Shown piece after piece: positions 1 to 5,270 of a DNA stretch of 6,396 bases. The stretch is from contig JACDHU010000106.1 of NCBI GenBank assembly GCA_013820865.1, positions 1 through 6,396 on the forward strand. The letters are read 5' to 3'. Source of the DNA: Chloroflexota bacterium. GTDB taxonomy: Bacteria; Chloroflexota; Limnocylindria; QHBO01. The notes below the pieces were generated by a model that did not search any database, had not been told where the DNA came from, and saw nothing but the letters and a program-made list of their open reading frames with translations. Made by a program: the position numbers and the translations under genes. How positions within the stretch are numbered: the stretch's first letter is position 1; each line of letters begins with the position of its first letter.

Positions 1-886
1 CCAGCTCGCCGCTCTCATCAAGCGTCGCAATCGCCTGGTTGACGCAGTCGGTCAGCGGGCTGTCGAGCCCGAGCACGAGGCTGAAGTACTCCTCGTCACC
101 GACCGTCGGGAACTGCCCGACCACCACGCCGTTCTCCATCTGCACCGCCGTGATGAAGAAGGCAGTCGGCAGGTCCACGACGATGCCATCCACCTGGTCC
201 GCATTGAGCGCGGCGATGGCGGCGTCGTTGCTGTTGTAGACCGATGCCTCAGTCGTCGGCTGGATCTGGTCCTCGATGTAGGCGAGGCTGGTGGTGCCGA
301 CCTGAACGCCAAGGCGGAACTCGGCGACATCGGCGATGGAGGTCGCCTCGGTGATGGGCGTATCGGCATTCGCGACGAGCGCCTGGTTCGAGAAGAAGTA
401 GCCGTCGCTCAGATCGACCGCTTCGGCGCGTTCCGGCCGATAGGAGACCTGGGCGAGGTAGAAGTCAAAGTCCTTCTCGCCCGGCGCGTACGAGAGGTCG
501 AATGGAACGGCGATGAAGTCGACATCGTCATCTCCGAAACCGAGCTCTTCCGCCACCGCCCATGCCACGGCACCCTCGAAGCCGCCCTTGGTGTACGGGT
601 CGCCGAACTCCCACGGATCCGTCGCTTCCTCGCCTTCGGCCGGCGGCTCCCAGTAGGGCGGGAAGGCCGGGTTGTCGGTCCCGATCGTCAGGCGGCCATC
701 GGCCACGGTGGCGAGGTTCTCGGGGGCACATTCGCCCGCAGCCGATGCGGAAGGTGCGGCAGCGCTGGCAGGTGCGCTGGTCGCCGGTTCCGATACATCG
801 GGCGATGGTGTGGGGCTCGCGCCGCTGGTGCAGGCGGCGAGGAGCACGATGATTCCGGACGCGGCGAGGGATCGGGTCGGTGACAT
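1..886 (-). CDS. Family-3 solute-binding lipoprotein of a polar amino acid-type ABC transporter (3'-truncated)
   Basis: The frame from ATG at 886 stays open for 295 codons and runs off the left edge, so the C-terminus is missing; from the usual family length I infer only a few tens of residues. The protein should be the membrane-tethered receptor of an ABC importer for an amino acid or similar small solute. Seen: a lipoprotein signal peptide (residues 1-18, hydrophobic core GIIVLLAA) ending in lipobox LAAC with Cys19; a Ser/Pro/Ala/Thr-rich tether (about 20-51); then a binding domain opening with LTIGTDNPAFPPYW (66-79). Further on are KGGFEGAVAWAVAEELGF, a YAPGEKDFDFYLAQVSY segment followed by PERAEAVDLSDGYF, and a GVQVGTTS turn, all typical of periplasmic binding protein family 3. 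Cys53 and Cys281 sit where related proteins often have a disulfide. The start is supported by GGAG 8 nt upstream. Transport partners would lie beyond the left edge. The ligand cannot be told from this sequence. Confidence 0.93.
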   Translation of the reverse strand, partial: MSPTRSLAASGIIVLLAACTSGASPTPSPDVSEPATSAPASAAAPSASAAGECAPENLATVADGRLTIGTDNPAFPPYWEPPAEGEEATDPWEFGDPYTKGGFEGAVAWAVAEELGFGDDDVDFIAVPFDLSYAPGEKDFDFYLAQVSYRPERAEAVDLSDGYFFSNQALVANADTPITEATSIADVAEFRLGVQVGTTSLAYIEDQIQPTTEASVYNSNDAAIAALNADQVDGIVVDLPTAFFITAVQMENGVVVGQFPTVGDEEYFSLVLGLDSPLTDCVNQAIATLDESGEL

Positions 887-894
887 GGGTGTCG

Positions 895-898
895 CTCC
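895..898 (-). promoter_or_regulatory. Ribosome binding site of the binding-protein gene
   Basis: The minus strand reads GGAG, 8 nt before the ATG at 886. It fixes the start immediately ahead of a complete lipoprotein signal peptide. Confidence 0.75.
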
Positions 899-924
899 GT
901 ATCGGTTGGTGTCGAACGAGCGAG

Positions 925-955
925 AGTGTAAGCCCTGCGGCGCCCGTGTCGTCAG
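925..955 (-). promoter_or_regulatory. Candidate promoter of the binding-protein gene
   Basis: On the minus strand a -10-like TACACT lies at 930-925, 38 nt before the ATG at 886. A partial -35, CTGACG, lies at 955-950 and overlaps the stop codon of the SAM hydrolase. The spacer of 19 bp is longer than the usual 17. The predicted transcript would have a leader of about 30 nt containing the GGAG site. The gap between the genes (887-951) holds nothing else I can name, and I see no convincing hairpin terminator in it. Support is sequence resemblance only. Confidence 0.35.
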
Positions 956-1779
956 ATCGCTCGAAGGTTGACGGCCGTGCCGCTCGTGACCCTGTGCTGT
1001 CCGGCGAAATTCCCCTGGTTGATGGCCAGCGCCAGGTTGCCCGAGGAGTCGACGTAGACGATCGTTGCACCGATCCCGACCGCGCCGAAGCTTCGCTCGA
1101 ATGTGACCGTCTGGGGCCCCACACCGTTCAGGTTGACGGTCATGCCGGCGCCATCCGCGAGTGCCCCGAAGGCGGTAGTGAGTTCCTGCCTGCCACCGGC
1201 CAGTCGGACGTTGCCGAAACTGTCGACATACGTGACGATCGTGTCAATGGCGCCGTCCGCGGTAGTGGCCTCCGGCTCCGTCAGCCGCACCAGCTCCTGG
1301 GTTGGCACGCTCGGACCGATGTCGTCGAATGTCGCGTCGCCGTTCGCCAGGTGGCCGGCCACCGGCGCGAAGATGTCGCGTCCGTGGAAGGTGGAGGTGG
1401 TCACCGGCAGCCACAGATCGCGGTTCGACAGCTCGCGGGCCTCTTCGATACCGCCAAGTGCCTCGGCCGGCGGGATGAGCAGGCCGTTGTCCGGACCGAT
1501 GAGCACGTCGCCGCGCCCGGTCCTGATGCCTATCGGCCGGCGCGACGTTCCGACGCCGGGGTCAACGACCGCCACGTGCGTGCCGACTGGAAGGTAGGGG
1601 AGGGCAGCCCGCAGGACGAAGGCACCGTCGCGGATCGCGTACTTCCGCACGGTGTGCGCCACATCCACGATCTGCGCGTCGCGACAGATCGACAGCATGA
1701 CTCCCTTGCAGGTTGCCGCGGCACCATCCAGGCCGAAGTCGGTGAGGAAGCCGATGACCGGTCGCTCGGTTCGAGTCAT
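952..1779 (-). CDS. S-adenosyl-L-methionine hydrolase (adenosine-forming), DUF62 / SAM hydroxide adenosyltransferase family
   Basis: A complete 275-residue cytosolic protein, the usual length for this family, which splits SAM with water to adenosine and methionine. Seen in order: TDFG (13-16) near the N-terminus; VVDPGVG (71-77); GPDNG (95-99); STFHGRDIFAPVAGHLA (129-145); DSFGN in the C-terminal half; and NQGNFAG near the end. The catalytic triad described for the archaeal member PH0463 (Asp68, Arg75, His127) maps to Asp73, Arg80 and His132 with identical spacing (7 and 52 residues). This argues for a hydrolase and against a SalL-type chlorinase or fluorinase. Its physiological role is unsettled in most bacteria. 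It follows the beta-CASP gene by 40 bp on the same strand and precedes an amino acid-type binding lipoprotein by 65 bp. A link to methionine or SAM turnover with the transporter is possible but unproven. An AGGA 7 nt upstream supports the ATG. Confidence 0.93.
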   Translation of the reverse strand: MTRTERPVIGFLTDFGLDGAAATCKGVMLSICRDAQIVDVAHTVRKYAIRDGAFVLRAALPYLPVGTHVAVVDPGVGTSRRPIGIRTGRGDVLIGPDNGLLIPPAEALGGIEEARELSNRDLWLPVTTSTFHGRDIFAPVAGHLANGDATFDDIGPSVPTQELVRLTEPEATTADGAIDTIVTYVDSFGNVRLAGGRQELTTAFGALADGAGMTVNLNGVGPQTVTFERSFGAVGIGATIVYVDSSGNLALAINQGNFAGQHRVTSGTAVNLRAI

Positions 1780-1785
1780 GACCCG

Positions 1786-1791
1786 ATCCTA
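1786..1791 (-). promoter_or_regulatory. AGGA ribosome binding site, overlapping a possible -10 box (TAGGAT)
   Basis: Minus-strand TAGGAT ends 6 nt before the ATG at 1779. Its core AGGA (1790-1787) sits 7 nt from the start and works as a Shine-Dalgarno sequence, the simpler reading. The same hexamer also fits TAnnnT at the distance seen in leaderless genes, so a start-codon-proximal promoter cannot be excluded. No good -35 is visible. The rest of the 40 bp gap holds only a short palindrome, CGAACTTCG (1802-1810), of doubtful meaning. Confidence 0.45.
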
Positions 1792-1819
1792 CCGTGCCGG
1801 ACGAACTTCGCAGCCACGC

Positions 1820-3310
1820 TCAGACCAGCGACACGGTCTCGCGGTGCTTCGGGATGTGCGCCTCCATGCCGAGGTTGGAGCGGATGCGCCCGGCGAAGGC
1901 TTCCGCCGCATCGGGGTCACCATGGACGATGAAGATGGTCTTCGGCTTCGCATCGGCCGCAAAGTGGGCGAGCCACGCCTCGAGCTCGTGCTGGTCGGCG
2001 TGCGCGCTGAACCCGCTGATCACCCGCACGCGACAGCGGACGTCGATCTCCTGACCGTCGATCCGCGCGGTCTTGCCGCCGTCCTGTAGATGGCGACCCA
2101 GCGTTCCCTCACCCTGGTAGCCGATGAACAGGAGCGTGCACTTCGGGTCAGGCAGAAAGTCCTTGAGGTGGTGCATGATCCGACCGCCGGTGAGCATGCC
2201 CGAGGCTGCCACGACCATGATCGGCCGCTTGGCGTAGCGGATGACCTTTGAATCCTCGACGGAATCGGTGAACTGCTGGCCCGGGTACTCCAGTGGCGAG
2301 TCGCCTGAGCGCAGCAGCGCCGCCGTCTCATCGTCATAGGTCTCTGGATGATCGTGGTACACGCTGGTCGCGCGCGATGCCATCGGCGAGTCGAGGTACA
2401 GCGGAATGCGTGGAATGCGATCCTCGCGCACCAGGTGGTCGAGCACCCAGATGACCTCCTGCGTGCGGCCGATGGCGAAGGCCGGAACGAGCAGCACGCC
2501 CTCGTCCGACGCGACCTCGGTGATGGCGGTCACGAGCTCTTCGATGGCCTCGTCATGCGGGGCGTGTTCGCGGTTGCCGTAGGTGGACTCGACCACGACG
2601 TGATCGGCGTGAGTGATCGGCGTGGGATCGCGCAGGATGGGTGACTCGTCGCGGCCGAGGTCGCCGGAGAAGACGATCGTGCGCCTCTCGGCGCCATCGG
2701 TCACGCGAAGCTCGATGATGGCCGAGCCCAGGATGTGCCCGGCGTCGTGGAAGACCGCGGTGTACCCTTCGGCGACCTGCACCTCCGTGCCGTAGTCGCA
2801 ACCGCGCATCTGGCCCATGGTGGTCTCGACGTCGCGTTCGTCGTAGAGCGGCTCGCGGGTATCGGTGCGGCCCTCCGGCGCAGCGCTGCGAATGCGTTCC
2901 GGAAGCGACTCGTCATCGATCTCTTCGACCGTGGCTTCCGATTCCGCTTCGGCCTTGCGTGCCTGGCGGCGATTCCAGCGTTCGGTGAACTCGACCTGGA
3001 GCTTCGCGGAGTCGCGCAGGACGATCTCGGCGAGGTCAACCGTGGCGTGCGTGGCGTGAATTCGACCGCCGAAACCGGCTCGCACCAGTGCAGGCGTGCG
3101 CCCGCAGTGATCGAGGTGTGCGTGGGTGAGCAGGAGCGCGTCGAGCGCATCGGCCTCGAAGGCGAACGGTATCCGGTTGCGCGCGACCTCCTCGGGTGAG
3201 CCCTGGAACATGCCGCAGTCGACCAGGACGCGATGATCGCCGGCGGTGACCAGAAACTGCGAGCCGGTGACGCAGCCCGCGGCGCCGAGGAATTGGATGC
3301 TGATGCTCAC
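1820..3310 (-). CDS. MBL-fold beta-CASP ribonuclease, CPSF73-like (RNA exonuclease/endonuclease family)
   Basis: A 496-residue cytosolic metallo-hydrolase expected to cut RNA with two zinc ions. All family motifs are intact. Metallo-beta-lactamase part: Asp31 (VDCG), THAHLDHCG with His63, His65, Asp67 and His68, His192 (DAGHILGSA) and Asp217 (FSGDLG). Beta-CASP part: Glu241 of ESTYGN (motif A), His407 of GEGTLGRHL (motif B) and His437 of GFSAHAD (motif C), then His463 of IVHGD. ASGMLTGG (369-376) is also typical. This is the COG1236 type related to eukaryotic CPSF73. The GTG at 3310 is chosen because the conserved fold starts at once (SIQFLGAAGCVTGS), GGAG lies 7 nt upstream, and GTGA overlaps the preceding stop. 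The same frame stays open to 3616, but that stretch overlaps the upstream gene and looks non-coding. A charged segment at about residues 103-160 looks longer than in typical bacterial homologues. Its RNA targets cannot be read from the sequence. Confidence 0.95.
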   Translation of the reverse strand: MSISIQFLGAAGCVTGSQFLVTAGDHRVLVDCGMFQGSPEEVARNRIPFAFEADALDALLLTHAHLDHCGRTPALVRAGFGGRIHATHATVDLAEIVLRDSAKLQVEFTERWNRRQARKAEAESEATVEEIDDESLPERIRSAAPEGRTDTREPLYDERDVETTMGQMRGCDYGTEVQVAEGYTAVFHDAGHILGSAIIELRVTDGAERRTIVFSGDLGRDESPILRDPTPITHADHVVVESTYGNREHAPHDEAIEELVTAITEVASDEGVLLVPAFAIGRTQEVIWVLDHLVREDRIPRIPLYLDSPMASRATSVYHDHPETYDDETAALLRSGDSPLEYPGQQFTDSVEDSKVIRYAKRPIMVVAASGMLTGGRIMHHLKDFLPDPKCTLLFIGYQGEGTLGRHLQDGGKTARIDGQEIDVRCRVRVISGFSAHADQHELEAWLAHFAADAKPKTIFIVHGDPDAAEAFAGRIRSNLGMEAHIPKHRETVSLV

Positions 3311-4080
3311 GAAGGGTCTCCGATGTCGGGGACGAACATGAGGCCCTCGAGCGCGCCGTCCCGAACGCGGCCGATGAACTGGCCCTCGACGCGCCCGTCG
3401 GGGAATGCCTGAAGGCTGGCAGGATCGATGCCTCTCACCTCGGCCGACGTCCCGCACGCCGATGCGGAGCCATCGCATAGCCGAACGGTGCCGTCGACGA
3501 CAACCAGCGAGCCCTCGACCCAGATCCAGCCGGGCGGCTCCTGGTCGGCGGCAACCGACGGGTCGAAGACTTCCTCTGCCTCCGCCTCGTGCGTGATCCA
3601 CGAAGGTGCCAGGCACCTAGCCGACGCAAATGCACGTGCCGTGGCTCCCGCGTAGCCTGCTCCGGCGCCGACGATGACCCGCTGAGCCTCTTCATCGAGG
3701 CGCGAGGCCAGAACCGACAGCCCTCCACCGGCGTCCCCATCGATCAGGGCGCCGTCGGCGGCGTACAGCGTTTGCTCAGTGAGATCGACGAAGGTTCGGG
3801 TATCGCGGCACCAGGCGACCATGCCCGCCAGCTCACCCGGCGCGCCCCGGCCGCGCGCGTCGATCACGCCCACGGAGTCGTCGACATTCACGACGTACAC
3901 CGGGGTGCCATCGTCCAGCCGCGCCGCTCGCGCCTCACCGGCCGGTGGAACCTCGAGAGCGCCGCGGTCACCACCGGGCGGGTCGGCGATGTCACTGAAG
4001 ATGAACGCGTAGCCAATCGTCATGACCGCAGCCGCAAGAATCCCGAGCCCGATGAGGACCCGGCTACCGAGTGAACGCAT
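3307..4080 (-). CDS. Membrane-anchored protein of unknown function
   Basis: A complete 257-residue protein that I do not recognise with certainty. Residues 1-8 carry two arginines, followed by one hydrophobic segment (about 8-28, VLIGLGILAAAVMTIGYAFI). This predicts a single N-terminal membrane anchor or uncleaved signal, with the remaining 230 residues probably outside the membrane. There is no lipobox. The exported part has four cysteines (91, 156, 202, 209). Residues about 53-120 (LDDGTPVYVV near the start, later VAWCRDTRTFVDL) resemble, from memory, ligand-less Rieske-like domains. The CxH and CxxH cluster ligands of a true Rieske protein are absent, so no iron-sulfur cluster is expected. 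The C-terminal part (about 184-250) looks beta-rich and could be a second small barrel. It is first in the minus-strand block, and its TGA overlaps the GTG of the beta-CASP nuclease, so the two are made together. No Shine-Dalgarno precedes the ATG; a leaderless start is plausible. Confidence 0.82.
   Translation of the reverse strand: MRSLGSRVLIGLGILAAAVMTIGYAFIFSDIADPPGGDRGALEVPPAGEARAARLDDGTPVYVVNVDDSVGVIDARGRGAPGELAGMVAWCRDTRTFVDLTEQTLYAADGALIDGDAGGGLSVLASRLDEEAQRVIVGAGAGYAGATARAFASARCLAPSWITHEAEAEEVFDPSVAADQEPPGWIWVEGSLVVVDGTVRLCDGSASACGTSAEVRGIDPASLQAFPDGRVEGQFIGRVRDGALEGLMFVPDIGDPS
3318..3321 (-). promoter_or_regulatory. Ribosome binding site deciding the GTG start of the beta-CASP gene
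   Basis: GGAG on the minus strand, 7 nt before GTG at 3310, lies inside the last codons of the upstream gene. Together with the 4-nt stop-start overlap (GTGA, 3310-3307) it fixes the start and indicates translational coupling. Confidence 0.75.
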
Positions 4081-4086
4081 GGGCCG

Positions 4087-4092
4087 ATGATG
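4087..4092 (-). promoter_or_regulatory. Possible -10 box for a leaderless transcript (membrane protein gene)
   Basis: Minus-strand CATCAT matches TATAAT at 4 of 6 positions and ends 6 nt before the ATG at 4080, so transcription would start at or next to the A of the start codon. The lack of any purine-rich ribosome binding site fits. The first T of the consensus is missing, which makes this the weaker of the pair. Confidence 0.3.
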
Positions 4093-4105
4093 CCACGCGC
4101 GGCCG

Positions 4106-4111
4106 TATCAT
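4106..4111 (+). promoter_or_regulatory. Probable -10 box for a leaderless ligase transcript
   Basis: TATCAT matches TATAAT at 5 of 6 positions and ends 6 nt before the ATG at 4118. This puts the expected transcription start on or beside the start codon. The intervening CCGGGC is not a Shine-Dalgarno sequence. Leaderless genes in several GC-rich phyla show a TAnnnT box at this distance. No clear -35 is seen. Confidence 0.45.
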
Positions 4112-4117
4112 CCGGGC

Positions 4118-5209
4118 ATGGCCTATCCGATCGAACCGCCGATCCCACCGATGCTCGCCAAAGCCACGCCCGAGATCCCGACCGGCGAGGGCTGGATCTA
4201 CGAGCCGAAGTGGGACGGATTTCGGGCCCTGGTCTTTCGCGATGGTTCCGACCTCTACCTCCAATCGCGTGATCTCAAGCCCCTGAACCGATACTTCCCC
4301 GAGCTCATCGACCCACTGCTGGCACTGGGCGGTACGGATGGGCGCTTCGTGCTCGACGGCGAGGTCGTCATCGCGCGTCCCGACGGCGGCCTGGACTTCG
4401 ACTCGTTGCTCCTGCGCATTCATCCGGCGGCTTCGCGCGTGAAGATGCTGGCGGAGGCGTCGCCCGCCTCCTTCGTCGCCTTCGACTGCCTGGCCGATGA
4501 CGCCGACGACCTCCGGGATCGTCCGTTCGCCGAACGCCGCTCCCGCTTGCAGGCGGTGGTCGCGGACCCGCCCGCATCGGTCCGTCTGACGCCTTCGAGC
4601 GAGGATCCCGTCGTGGCACAGCACTGGTTCGAGGTGTTCGAGGGCGCCGGGTTGGACGGCGTGATCGCGAAACGCGCGGATCAGCCCTACGCGCCCGGCA
4701 AGCGGACGATGTCCAAGATCAAGCACGCGCGCACCGCGGACTGCGTGGTTGCCGGGTTCCGCTGGCACAAGAATGGTCCGGGAACGCTGATCGGGTCGCT
4801 GATGCTCGGGCTGTACAACGACGCCGGCGACCTTCAATCGGTCGGCGTCAGCGCGTCGTTCACCATGGCCAGGCGCGCTGAGCTGGTCGAGTTCCTGGAG
4901 CCGTATCGGTCCGGCGGGCTGGAGGACCATCCGTGGCGCGATTGGGCGCTGGCGGAGGCATCGGCCGTTGAGCAGGGTCGTCGCCTGCCGGGTGCGCAAT
5001 CACGCTGGAACCGTGGCAAGGACCTGTCGTGGGAGCCCGTACGCCCCGAGCTCGTGGTCGAAGTTGGATTCGATCATCTCCAGGGTGACCGATTCCGGCA
5101 CGCCACCACCTTTCGCCGATGGCGCTCCGACCGCACTCCCGCCGACTGCCGCTACGACCAGCTGGCCGAGACGCCGCCCGCCCTCCTGGCCGACCTCTTC
5201 GGGGCTTGA
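4118..5209 (+). CDS. ligC: ATP-dependent DNA ligase, LigC type
   Basis: A complete 363-residue cytosolic ligase that seals nicks in DNA using ATP. Nucleotidyltransferase domain (about 10-205): motif I EPKWDGFR with adenylated Lys31 and Arg36; SRDLKPL (50-56) with Arg51; motif III LDGEVV with Glu82; motif IIIa FVAFDCL around Phe122; motif IV LDGVIAK (179-185); motif V MSKIKHARTADCVV with Lys200 and Lys202. The C-terminal OB domain (about 206-363) ends with FRHATTFRRWRSDRTPADC, the motif VI region. The motif order, overall length (mycobacterial LigC is about 358 residues) and phrases such as RIHPAASRVKMLAEASPASF place it with LigC and not with the multidomain LigD. No polymerase or phosphoesterase domain is attached, and no Ku gene lies in the window. 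LigC enzymes are linked to backup end-joining or excision repair. The ATG is the only start that keeps the conserved PIEPPIPPMLAKA beginning. It has no ribosome binding site. The gene diverges from the membrane protein gene across 37 bp. Confidence 0.95.
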   Translation: MAYPIEPPIPPMLAKATPEIPTGEGWIYEPKWDGFRALVFRDGSDLYLQSRDLKPLNRYFPELIDPLLALGGTDGRFVLDGEVVIARPDGGLDFDSLLLRIHPAASRVKMLAEASPASFVAFDCLADDADDLRDRPFAERRSRLQAVVADPPASVRLTPSSEDPVVAQHWFEVFEGAGLDGVIAKRADQPYAPGKRTMSKIKHARTADCVVAGFRWHKNGPGTLIGSLMLGLYNDAGDLQSVGVSASFTMARRAELVEFLEPYRSGGLEDHPWRDWALAEASAVEQGRRLPGAQSRWNRGKDLSWEPVRPELVVEVGFDHLQGDRFRHATTFRRWRSDRTPADCRYDQLAETPPALLADLFGA

Positions 5210-5232
5210 GGCTCTCGCGATCACCGTACACT
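5206..5232 (+). promoter_or_regulatory. Weak candidate promoter ahead of the DUF885 gene
   Basis: TACACT (5227-5232) resembles a -10 box and lies 38 nt before the GTG start. TTGAGG (5206-5211), overlapping the ligase stop codon, is a partial -35 with a short 15-bp spacer. The DUF885 gene may equally be read through from the ligase, since the 61-bp gap shows no convincing terminator. Confidence 0.25.
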
Positions 5233-5257
5233 GGCCGCTCATCAGCTTCACCACGCT

Positions 5258-5262
5258 GGAGG
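5258..5262 (+). promoter_or_regulatory. Ribosome binding site deciding the GTG start of the DUF885 gene
   Basis: GGAGG lies 8 nt before GTG at 5271, the best Shine-Dalgarno match in the window. It is the main evidence for the non-ATG start. Confidence 0.8.
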
Positions 5263-5270
5263 CTCTGCCC

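Larger units (their letters stand above)
4081..4117. promoter_or_regulatory. 37-bp divergent promoter region with symmetric inverted repeat
   Basis: This gap separates the ATG at 4080 (minus) from the ATG at 4118 (plus). GATGAT at 4086-4091 and ATCATC at 4107-4112 form a perfect 6-bp inverted repeat centred on base 4099, exactly the midpoint between the two start codons. The half-sites begin 21 bp apart, about two helical turns, a spacing a dimeric regulator could use. Each half-site overlaps a -10-like hexamer. No Shine-Dalgarno or convincing -35 is visible on either strand. Operator function is inference. Confidence 0.4.

Noticed and set aside
528..1124. A 198-codon minus-strand open frame overlapping the binding protein and SAM hydrolase
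   Set aside because: It is out of frame with both real genes and is composed of Arg/Ser/Pro-rich low-complexity sequence.
1802..1810. Short palindrome CGAACTTCG between the beta-CASP and SAM hydrolase genes, as an operator or terminator
   Set aside because: The arms are only 4 bp with a single central base, too short for a hairpin, and such a palindrome is common by chance.
880..1932. A 350-codon plus-strand open frame
   Set aside because: It is antisense to the SAM hydrolase, whose motifs are complete, and also crosses the intergenic gaps. Its translation shows no recognisable domain.
3311..3616. N-terminal extension of the beta-CASP protein to an ATG at 3616
   Set aside because: This would overlap the upstream membrane protein by about 300 bp with Arg/Gly-rich sequence unrelated to the family. 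The GTG at 3310 has a ribosome binding site and begins at the conserved fold.
5243..5258. Possible hairpin CAGC/GCTG after the ligase gene as a terminator
   Set aside because: A 4-bp stem with an 8-nt loop and no following T run is too weak to call.
5208..5266. Direct repeat GAGGCTCT at 5208-5215 and 5259-5266
   Set aside because: Only two 8-bp copies occur, one overlapping the ligase stop codon and one the ribosome binding site. There is no third copy or symmetry to support a function.
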